Source: Bacteroidales bacterium
GTDB lineage: Bacteria > Bacteroidota > Bacteroidia > Bacteroidales > ML635J-15
DNA: 21,456 bases
Reading direction: 5' to 3'
Assembly (NCBI GenBank): GCA_017997855.1
Contig: JAGOEF010000006.1
Location: 1 to 21,456 of the forward strand
Shown piece by piece: positions 15,403-21,456 of the stretch (position 1 is its first letter; every line of letters begins with the position of its first letter). The position numbers were made by a program, and so were the translations under genes. The notes beneath the pieces are model-generated. The model was given only the letters and a program-made list of their open reading frames with translations, was not told the origin of the DNA and did not search any database.

Positions 15403-16363
15403 TATATGGTATTGGCTTAAAGTTTTAGTAGTAGTCCTCGCCTGGGCTTATGTTATTTATAGCCTGTCGGTTGCTCCTGATGTATCGAATGTTTTTGCGG
15501 TGTTGAAAAACATAGGTCTATTTGATTACCTGTTGCTTTTTCTGGTTGTTTTACTGATTCCTGTAAACTGGGGTTTCGAGGCCATAAAGTGGAAGATTTT
15601 ACTGAGACCCCTGCACACCCGGAGTCTTTCGCACTGTTTTGCCGATGTGTTGCGGGGTATCACTGCAGGAATGGCTACACCAAACCGACTGGGTGAATTT
15701 GCCGGACGCATTGTTAATTTACCTGCCGAAAAGCGTGCCGAAGCTGGGGTTTTGAGCCTTACCGGAAGCTTTAGTCAGTTGTTTGTTACTTTGTTGGTTG
15801 GAGCTTTTGCATTTGTTGGTCTGATGATTTACATTCCTTCGGGTCAAAGCACTTTTTCGGTGAGCGATTACACGATTCTGTCGGTTTCGGTGGTACTGAT
15901 GGGTATTTTGCTTTGGTTGTTCACGCATACGCAAAAATTATCGAAATGGGTTAATAAAATTCCTTTTGTAAAAAATACTCAGAAGGTTTCAGGTGGAATC
16001 GAAAATTTGTCGGGACCTGTCGGCCTGTCAGTGATGCTGTTGAGCTTAGCCCGCTATGCAGTTTTTTTACATCAGTATTATTTTTTGCTGATGATTTTTC
16101 GCGTGGACGTTAGTTATCCCGAGGCCGTACTGGCGATTGGGGCCATTTATCTGCTTATGGCGATAATTCCGGTTGTTGCCGCCGGTGAGCCGGGAGTCAG
16201 GGGATCGGTCAGCATGTTGGTTTTTGGTCTGTTCGTTGCACAACCGGCAACTGTTTTTTCGGTTTCGCTGCTGCTTTGGTTACTCAATGTGGCAATACCT
16301 GCAATAATCGGGAGTACAATGATGCTGCTTCGTAACCGAAACAATGTTCCATTTACACCTTAA
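15386..16363 (+). CDS. Flippase-like LPG-synthase-TM-type membrane protein 2 (diverged)
   Basis: A 325-residue membrane protein with about seven hydrophobic segments. The ATG at 15386 (MKQKPDIWYW) gives a 17-bp overlap with the previous gene; an ATG at 15368 would add six residues. It keeps the family's EAIKWKILLRPLHTRS segment and the core loop ATPNRLGEFAGR. The SERIIDIFT helix of its neighbour is replaced by SLTGSFSQLFVTLLVG, and the C-terminal PAPNGMGAYH loop by VVAAGEPGVRGS. It therefore looks like a homolog with altered specificity, possibly a partner of the first protein. The substrate is unknown. The GNAT gene follows after 12 bp. Confidence 0.78.
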   Translation: MKQKPDIWYWLKVLVVVLAWAYVIYSLSVAPDVSNVFAVLKNIGLFDYLLLFLVVLLIPVNWGFEAIKWKILLRPLHTRSLSHCFADVLRGITAGMATPNRLGEFAGRIVNLPAEKRAEAGVLSLTGSFSQLFVTLLVGAFAFVGLMIYIPSGQSTFSVSDYTILSVSVVLMGILLWLFTHTQKLSKWVNKIPFVKNTQKVSGGIENLSGPVGLSVMLLSLARYAVFLHQYYFLLMIFRVDVSYPEAVLAIGAIYLLMAIIPVVAAGEPGVRGSVSMLVFGLFVAQPATVFSVSLLLWLLNVAIPAIIGSTMMLLRNRNNVPFTP

Positions 16364-16375
16364 ATATATTTTGCG

Positions 16376-16825
16376 ATGATCATACGAAAAGCGGTTGTAA
16401 CAGATATCGAAAACCTTGTCTCATTTCAATTGGCGATGGCTTCCGAAACCGAAAACCTCGCGCTCGATGCTGTCATCCTACGAAATGGGATTCTCCGCCT
16501 AATCAATTCAGATTCAAAAGGCGAGTATCTGGTAGCCGAAACCGAGGGCTCGATAATTGGCTGCTGCATGTTAACCTACGAATGGAGCGATTGGCGTTCG
16601 GCTACTTTTATCTGGCTTCAAAGTGTTTATGTTTTACCACAGTTTCGCAGGCAAGGTGTTTTCAGCGAATTTTACAAGTTTGTAAAATCTATGGTAAATA
16701 ATTCAGACTCTTATGCCGGCATCCGGCTTTATGTTGATAAGCAAAACTCAACTGCTGCGCACGTCTATCAACAGCTTGGGATGATGGAGGAACATTACGT
16801 AATGTACGGGTGGGTTAAGAAATAA
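16376..16825 (+). CDS. GNAT-family N-acetyltransferase
   Basis: A 149-residue cytoplasmic acetyl-CoA-dependent acyltransferase. The acetyl-CoA binding motif A is visible as SVYVLPQFRRQGVFSEF (83-99), close to the Q/RxxGxG/A consensus but with QGVFS in place of the second glycine. The C-terminal part carries IRLYVDKQNSTAAHVYQQLGM (116-136), the usual motif-B strand and helix with the N-x-x-A-x-x-x-Y-x-x-x-G-M pattern. The substrate is not predictable. It lies 12 bp after the second flippase-like gene and probably shares its transcript. A separate promoter follows it. Confidence 0.9.
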   Translation: MIIRKAVVTDIENLVSFQLAMASETENLALDAVILRNGILRLINSDSKGEYLVAETEGSIIGCCMLTYEWSDWRSATFIWLQSVYVLPQFRRQGVFSEFYKFVKSMVNNSDSYAGIRLYVDKQNSTAAHVYQQLGMMEEHYVMYGWVKK

Positions 16826-16882
16826 TCAACTGCATTACTCCTTTCTGTTTTCCATTTAGCACGATGTGTTAGGTAAATTTGC

Positions 16883-16890
16883 TATCTTTA
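16883..16890 (+). promoter_or_regulatory. Probable -7 box of the DUF438/DUF1858 gene pair
   Basis: TATCTTTA matches seven of eight positions of TAnnTTTG and ends 23 nt before the ATG at 16914. No -33 TTG is seen at the right distance. Confidence 0.4.
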
Positions 16891-16913
16891 CCTGAAATCA
16901 AAACTTTATTGCC

Positions 16914-18146
16914 ATGAGCGAACTGATAAATAATTCTTCGGAACGAAAAAAACGCTTAAAAGAGCTGATTCTGAAACTTCATGCCGGCGACCCTGAGTCC
17001 CTCGTAAAGCAGGAACTGGTCGATACGCTGGGAAGTATCCCCTATGGTGAAGTGGTCGAAGTGGAACAGGAACTCATCAACGAAGGCCTGCCTGAGGCTG
17101 AGGTCTTGAAGTTGTGTGATGTGCATGCCACGGTATTGCATGGGAATGTCGATTTATCTGCCGCCGGAAACATCCCGACGGGGCATCCGCTCGATGTGAT
17201 GATTCAAGAGAATATTGCATTAAAGAAACTAACCGACGAAACATCGGTAATTCTGCAAAATCTGAAAGCACTCGATGAGGAAGAAATTCCCCTAGCCATA
17301 CTTAAACTAAGAACGGCTTTCAATAATTTGTATGATGTCGATAAACATTACCAGCGAAAGGAATATTTGATTTTTCCATACCTCGAAAAGCACGGAATCA
17401 CAGGCCCTCCAAAAGTAATGTGGGGCAAGCACGACGAAATCCGTGAGCTAATCAAGGGTAGCATCGAGGCACTGCAAACCCCCGATATCAGCCTGGACGA
17501 AGTGGAGGCTTTGGCCGAAATACTGCTTTTGCCGGCCATGCGTGGTGTGAGTGATATGATTAAGAAAGAGGAGGAGATACTGTTCCCCATGGCATTAGAC
17601 AAGCTTATCGAAACCGATTGGTACGAAATTCACCGCCAGTCGCTCGAAATCGGATTTTGTCTTTACGACCCACCGGTTGACTGGAAGCCGGATTGGGTTC
17701 ACGATAGCAGCCTGCATGAAATGAATAAATCGCTGAATCACATTCAGTTGCCGTCTGGCTCTTTCGAAATAGAAGAGTTGCTTTGCCTGTTGAATACCTT
17801 GCCGCTTGATATGACTTTTGTGGATAGAAACGATAAGGTGAAGTATTTTTCGCAGGGAGCCGAACGGGTATTTCAGCGAAACCGGGCTATTCTGAACCGC
17901 GATGTAAGGCATTGTCATCCACCTGCCAGTGCCCACATTGTCGATAAAATTATTGAAGATTTTAAATCGGGGAAAGCCAGTAAAGCGCCATTTTGGATTA
18001 AAATGGGGGATAAATTTATTCATATCGAGTATTTTGCCATGCGAAATGCCGCCGGTGAATACCTTGGCACCCTTGAGGTTTCGCACGATGTTTCTTATTA
18101 TCGTAATCTTACCGGAGAACAACGTATCCTGTCTTACACAAAATAG
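16914..18146 (+). CDS. DUF438-hemerythrin-PAS protein (putative di-iron redox/NO sensor)
   Basis: A 410-residue cytoplasmic protein with three modules. Residues 10-80 are a DUF438-type helical domain (RLKELILKLHAGD, EQELINEGL, LCDVHATVL). Residues 90-250 are a hemerythrin-like four-helix domain with candidate di-iron ligands at His91 (GHP), His145 and Glu150 (KHYQRKEYLIFPYLEKHG), His173 (MWGKHDEIR) and Glu219/Glu220 (IKKEEEILFPMAL). Residues 285-395 are a PAS-like domain (LDMTFVDRNDKVKYFS, CHPPASAHIVDKI, EYLGTLEVSHDV). By family knowledge hemerythrin domains bind O2 or NO or store iron, and related proteins such as ScdA/YtfE repair iron centres under nitrosative stress. A sensing or repair role here is inferred. 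No kinase or DNA-binding domain is attached. The next gene begins 2 nt after the stop. Confidence 0.9.
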   Translation: MSELINNSSERKKRLKELILKLHAGDPESLVKQELVDTLGSIPYGEVVEVEQELINEGLPEAEVLKLCDVHATVLHGNVDLSAAGNIPTGHPLDVMIQENIALKKLTDETSVILQNLKALDEEEIPLAILKLRTAFNNLYDVDKHYQRKEYLIFPYLEKHGITGPPKVMWGKHDEIRELIKGSIEALQTPDISLDEVEALAEILLLPAMRGVSDMIKKEEEILFPMALDKLIETDWYEIHRQSLEIGFCLYDPPVDWKPDWVHDSSLHEMNKSLNHIQLPSGSFEIEELLCLLNTLPLDMTFVDRNDKVKYFSQGAERVFQRNRAILNRDVRHCHPPASAHIVDKIIEDFKSGKASKAPFWIKMGDKFIHIEYFAMRNAAGEYLGTLEVSHDVSYYRNLTGEQRILSYTK

Positions 18147-18148
18147 CT

Positions 18149-18679
18149 ATGGAAGAAAATAAAATAATAATCAGCCCTAAAACAAAAGTTTTACAGCTGA
18201 TAGAAGCCTACCCTCATCTCGAAGATATTTTAATTTCACGGGTACCTGCTTTTAAAAAACTTAAGAATCCTGTGCTGCGAAATACCGTTGCAAAAATTGC
18301 CACCTTGCAGCAGGCAGCTGCCATCGGAAACATTAAAACAGAAGAGTTAATCAACCTGCTCAGGCTTGAAGCAGGGCAGGATATGACAAGTTTCGATGAC
18401 GACAAAACTTATACAACCCAACGCCCTGAGTGGTTTGATGAAACCCTCGTTTACAAAGAAACCAATATTAAGCCTATGCTCGACGCCGGTGATCAGCCGG
18501 TGAATCTGGTGATGTCGGAATTAAACGAAATGCCTGCAGGTAGTATTTACAAAGTAATTGCACCCTTTATTCCGGCTCCCCTCATCGACAAATCGCTGAG
18601 CGTGGGTTTTCTGCATTGGGTAAATCACGAAAGCGACGACATGGTTCTGGTATATTTCGTTAAGCCCCGAAGGAGTTGA
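18149..18679 (+). CDS. DUF1858 protein with DUF2249-like C-terminal domain
   Basis: A 176-residue cytoplasmic protein. Residues 5-75 match the DUF1858 pattern (ISPKTKVLQLIEAYPHLEDI, PAFKKLKNPVLRNTVAKIATLQQAAAI), a small helical domain common in hemerythrin and hybrid-cluster contexts. A charged linker (77-105) leads to residues 105-172 (MSELNEMPAGSIYKVIAPFI, then PLIDKSLSVGFLHW and DMVLVYFVKP), which resemble the TusA-like DUF2249 fold; this second assignment is by pattern and less certain. No cysteines are present, so sulfur transfer is unlikely. It sits 2 nt after the DUF438-hemerythrin-PAS gene and is surely co-translated, suggesting a partner in the same redox or NO response. Confidence 0.82.
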   Translation: MEENKIIISPKTKVLQLIEAYPHLEDILISRVPAFKKLKNPVLRNTVAKIATLQQAAAIGNIKTEELINLLRLEAGQDMTSFDDDKTYTTQRPEWFDETLVYKETNIKPMLDAGDQPVNLVMSELNEMPAGSIYKVIAPFIPAPLIDKSLSVGFLHWVNHESDDMVLVYFVKPRRS

Positions 18680-18738
18680 ATTTGATGTAAATAATTTTTT
18701 GAAGCAGCATTTCTGTGTTTTCGCTTGGAGAAAAAACT

Positions 18739-18746
18739 TAAATTTG
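18739..18746 (+). promoter_or_regulatory. -7 promoter box of the yggS-porP-propeller operon
   Basis: TAAATTTG matches TAnnTTTG exactly and ends 21 nt before the GTG start at 18768. No TTG lies 19-21 bp upstream. Confidence 0.5.
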
Positions 18747-18767
18747 TAGCTTGAAAATCGGATACAA

Positions 18768-19457
18768 GTGACGATTGCCGAAAAAATATCAGACTTAAAA
18801 CAACAATTGCCGGCAGGTGTGCAGTTAATTGCGGTTTCTAAAACTCAGCCTCCTGCTGTAATTTTTGAAGCTTATCAGGCCGGACAAATGGTGTTTGGCG
18901 AAAACAAAGTTCAGGAACTTTCTGCAAAACAAGCAACGCTGCCTGCCGATATTCAATGGCATTTTATCGGACATTTACAATCGAATAAAGTTAAGAAAAT
19001 TGCAGCTTTCGCGTCGCTGATTCACAGTGTCGACAGTCTGAAATTGCTTGAAGAAATCAACCGTCAGGCCTTAATTCAGCAACGAAAGATTCGGGTGTTA
19101 CTCCAGTTTTATATTGCCGAAGAAGAGAGTAAATTTGGCTTTTCATACGATGAGGCCTGCCGGATGCTCGACTCAAAGGAATTTTCCATTTTACAGAATG
19201 TGCAGCTTGCCGGAGTTATGGGAATGGCAAGCTTTACACGCGATCAAAACCGTATCCGTACCGAATTTAAAACACTTCGAAAATACTTTTCTCAGCTAAA
19301 ATCCGTTTATTTCAGTAGCGATGATGTTTTTAAAGAAATCAGTATGGGAATGAGCGACGACTGGCATATAGCCATCGAAGAGGGTAGCACAATGATTCGT
19401 TTGGGAACAGCTATTTTTGGTAGCCGGGTCTATTCACAACAAATTGCAGGCCAATGA
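18768..19457 (+). CDS. yggS: YggS/PLPBP-family pyridoxal-phosphate homeostasis protein
   Basis: A 229-residue cytoplasmic PLP-binding protein with an alanine-racemase-like TIM barrel but no attached second domain. It binds PLP and keeps free PLP and amino-acid pools in balance rather than catalysing a defined reaction. Landmarks: PLP-lysine Lys25 in LIAVSKTQP, FGENKVQEL (43-51), WHFIGHLQSNKVK, and the C-terminal signature SMGMSDDWHIAIEEGSTMIRLGTAIFG. The start is GTG at 18768. In many bacteria yggS sits with cell-division genes; here its stop overlaps the ATG of a T9SS protein (ATGA). Usual family length. Confidence 0.95.
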   Translation: MTIAEKISDLKQQLPAGVQLIAVSKTQPPAVIFEAYQAGQMVFGENKVQELSAKQATLPADIQWHFIGHLQSNKVKKIAAFASLIHSVDSLKLLEEINRQALIQQRKIRVLLQFYIAEEESKFGFSYDEACRMLDSKEFSILQNVQLAGVMGMASFTRDQNRIRTEFKTLRKYFSQLKSVYFSSDDVFKEISMGMSDDWHIAIEEGSTMIRLGTAIFGSRVYSQQIAGQ

Positions 19458-20458
19458 AACACACAGGCATGACAATTTTGATGGTGATTTTTGTGGGCTT
19501 TCTGTCGGCGCAGAATATTCATGTACATGAACAGTATGTATTCGACCGGTATTTGTTGAATCCTGCATTTTGCGGGCTGGGGGAGGGGACTAATATCAAG
19601 CTTACACACCGTCAGCAATGGGTGGGTTTCGAAAATAGCCCGAAAACCTCTTTTCTTAGTTTAACCTCGCGACCGGCAGGTCAACCCATGGGTTTGGGTG
19701 CCTATGTTTATAATGATATGAACGGACCCAACCAGCGCATCGGTGCTCAGTTTACTTTTGCTTATCACTTATTACTGCGTTCGCGCCGTTACGATCAGAC
19801 AATTCTTTCGATGGCACTTTCATTCAACGGACAGTACCATATTCTCGACGAATCAGGTTTCGACCGGGATATGTTCGACCCTATCATAACGTATACACGC
19901 CTCAGTTCGTTTCTTCCCGATTTTAATGCCGGGGCGGTGCTTACCCATACCAATATGATGGTGGGTTTTAGTGCCGATCATCTCATTCCGGGCTATGACA
20001 AAATCTATAATCGCGAACTGGAAGAAGCCTTACCCATGGTTATGAATATGCATGCGGCTTACATTGTTAACCTGCAATATAATTTTAAGCTGAAACCATT
20101 GTTAAATGTGCGTACCGATATGAAGGGTCACACACAGATGGAACTTATGGCGCGCGTTTCGTATGGTTATGGTAAAAGAATCCAGTCTGCGGTAATGCGT
20201 TACCCCAATGAGTTTTATGTCGGATTTTGCTACCGGCACACTCTCGATTACACCAATTCGGCTCCTCTGAGCTTTCAGCCTTTCTTCGGTGTTAAAGTTG
20301 GCGCATTTACTTTTTCGTATATGTTCGACATGGGCCTTACAGCCATTCAATTAAATAATTATGGTTCTCACCAGATCTCAATCGGATTATTTTTTGTCGG
20401 TGATAAAACCATGAATGTTGGCAGGAACAAAATACCCATTAATAACAACGATTTTTAA
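19454..20458 (+). CDS. PorP/SprF-family type IX secretion system membrane protein
   Basis: A 334-residue outer-membrane beta-barrel protein. Residues 1-20 are a signal peptide (MTILMVIFVGFLSAQ). The family opening follows: QYVFDRYLLNPAFCGL, then THRQQWVGFENSPKTSFLSL (50-70) and GLGAYVYNDMNGPNQRIGAQ. The rest alternates beta-strands and ends in a strand near QISIGLFFVG. PorP/SprF proteins work with T9SS; in Flavobacterium johnsoniae SprF is needed for surface delivery of SprB, and type-B cargo genes often sit beside a dedicated PorP-like gene. The gene overlaps yggS by 4 bp and the next gene by 1 bp (TAATG), so its likely client is the downstream propeller protein. Confidence 0.92.
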   Translation: MKHTGMTILMVIFVGFLSAQNIHVHEQYVFDRYLLNPAFCGLGEGTNIKLTHRQQWVGFENSPKTSFLSLTSRPAGQPMGLGAYVYNDMNGPNQRIGAQFTFAYHLLLRSRRYDQTILSMALSFNGQYHILDESGFDRDMFDPIITYTRLSSFLPDFNAGAVLTHTNMMVGFSADHLIPGYDKIYNRELEEALPMVMNMHAAYIVNLQYNFKLKPLLNVRTDMKGHTQMELMARVSYGYGKRIQSAVMRYPNEFYVGFCYRHTLDYTNSAPLSFQPFFGVKVGAFTFSYMFDMGLTAIQLNNYGSHQISIGLFFVGDKTMNVGRNKIPINNNDF

Positions 20459-21456
20459 TGCTCAATAGGGTTATACATATTGTGTTTGTTTTGTTGGCGC
20501 TACTGCCAATCAGGTCTTTTGCCGATTCGATGAGCGATTCAGTAAATTGCCTGCATAGCTTGAATTTGTCCTGGGTGAAAACTGCTGGAAGCGATACCCT
20601 CGATGCTGCAACGGGTGTTTGTGCCGATGCCGGCGGAAATGTGTATGTTACAGGTTATTTTAAACATAACGCCGGTTTTGAATCGACTGAGGTTATTTCC
20701 GGTGGACTAAAAGATATTTACCTTGCAAAATATGCTCCTTCCGGCGAACTTCTTTGGGTGAAAACTGCCGGCGGATCGGGTGACGATGTGGCTGCAGGTG
20801 TTGTTTGTGGTTCGTCGGGTGACATTTATATTACCGGTATGTTTACCGAATATGCCCTGTTTGGAGATGTCGAGCTGTATGCTTATGGTATGCAGGATGC
20901 TTTTATTGCCTGTTATGCCCCGGATGGTGAGTTGAAATGGGTTGAACCGGCCGGTGGTTGGCAGAACGACTGGGCTACCGATATTGCCGTCGGTGAATCA
21001 GGCGATATCGCCATAACGGGCACTTTCGATGAAGCCATTGGGATTGGTAGTACCACACTGCTGGGAATCGGTGGAAACGATATTTTTATTGGTGTGTTTT
21101 CGTCATTGGGAAGTTTCCGTTGGGCAAAGGCAATAGGATCATTGGGCAACGATGAGTCGGTGGCTGTAAGCTTTGGAACCCAAAATCAGGTGCTTGTTTC
21201 GGGTAATTTTACCGGCAACATGACACTGGGATCTCAAACCATAAGTGCTTCAGGGAATCTGGATGCTTTTGCAGCAGTATTTTCAAATTCGGGAGCTCCC
21301 ATCTGGCTTGTTTCAGCCGGCACCGATGGCAACAACGATAAAGCAGGTGGTATAGCTTCCGATTCGCAGGGCAATGTGTACCTTACCGGATACTTCGACC
21401 ACGACGATCAGCATGCATTTATCAGAAAATTTAACCCCTCCGGTTCTGAGGAATGG
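20458..21456 (+). CDS. Secreted SBBP-like beta-propeller protein, probable T9SS cargo (C-terminus cut by window edge)
   Basis: An open reading frame from the ATG at 20458 to the right edge (333 codons, no stop). Residues 1-22 are a signal peptide (VIHIVFVLLALLPIRSFA). It then repeats a 55-65 residue unit at least five times: W(V/A)K-x-A-G, a D-rich turn, GNVYVTGYF or DIYITGMF, a G-rich segment, and D-I/A-F-I/L-A-x-Y/F-x-P-x-G. The order WVKTAG, GNVYVTGYF, KYAPSGELLWVK is typical of Bacteroidota SBBP-type beta-propellers. Such proteins usually end in a T9SS sorting domain; the end is not in the window. The start overlaps the porP-like stop by 1 bp, so the two are co-translated. Confidence 0.88.
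   Translation, partial: MLNRVIHIVFVLLALLPIRSFADSMSDSVNCLHSLNLSWVKTAGSDTLDAATGVCADAGGNVYVTGYFKHNAGFESTEVISGGLKDIYLAKYAPSGELLWVKTAGGSGDDVAAGVVCGSSGDIYITGMFTEYALFGDVELYAYGMQDAFIACYAPDGELKWVEPAGGWQNDWATDIAVGESGDIAITGTFDEAIGIGSTTLLGIGGNDIFIGVFSSLGSFRWAKAIGSLGNDESVAVSFGTQNQVLVSGNFTGNMTLGSQTISASGNLDAFAAVFSNSGAPIWLVSAGTDGNNDKAGGIASDSQGNVYLTGYFDHDDQHAFIRKFNPSGSEEW

Overview
The window looks like chromosomal DNA from a Bacteroidota bacterium, most likely a free-living member near the Bacteroidales/Flavobacteriia. Three things support this. Several genes are preceded by the Bacteroidota -7 promoter box TAnnTTTG, twice with a well-spaced -33 TTG. There are type IX secretion system (T9SS) genes: a giant SprB-repeat adhesin entering a gliding-motility-type C-terminal domain, and a PorP/SprF-family protein. 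Shine-Dalgarno sequences are weak or absent. I see no rRNA, tRNA, insertion sequence, CRISPR array or prophage.

Layout from left to right. (1) Positions 1-4280, minus strand: a small secreted protein of unknown function, then a very large secreted protein of at least 1257 residues whose C-terminus runs off the left edge. It has a signal peptide, a cysteine-rich N-terminal module, Ig-like modules, eleven SprB-type repeats and the start of a T9SS type-B sorting domain. (2) 4481-7075, plus strand: a polytopic GT-C/TMTC-like membrane protein with a long TPR tail. It converges stop-on-stop with plsY (minus), whose upstream region is followed by a secreted alpha/beta-hydrolase esterase (minus). (3) 9051-9885, plus strand: a LexA/CI-like XRE-S24 regulator. 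It converges with (4) 9895-14230, a minus-strand surface-glycan operon reading wzy/waaL-like 1, wzy/waaL-like 2, DegT-family sugar aminotransferase, then initiating sugar-phosphate transferase. A consensus promoter drives this operon. (5) 14338-16825, plus strand: two tandem, diverged LPG-synthase-TM/UPF0104 flippase-like proteins and a GNAT acetyltransferase. (6) 16883-18679, plus strand: a tightly spaced pair made of a DUF438-hemerythrin-PAS protein and a DUF1858/DUF2249-like protein, which looks like a di-iron redox or nitric-oxide sensing module. (7) 18739-21456, plus strand: yggS (PLP homeostasis), a PorP/SprF-family T9SS protein and a beta-propeller (SBBP-like) secreted protein, with overlapping start and stop codons; the last gene runs off the right edge.

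The main themes are cell-surface construction (T9SS cargo and its partner protein, glycan assembly, lipid synthesis and flippase-like proteins) plus two regulatory or stress modules. The least ordinary elements are the cysteine-rich adhesin with its small secreted neighbour, the DUF438/DUF1858 pair, the PorP-propeller pair attached to a housekeeping gene, and two genes whose promoter boxes lie so close to the start codon that the transcripts should be leaderless or nearly so.
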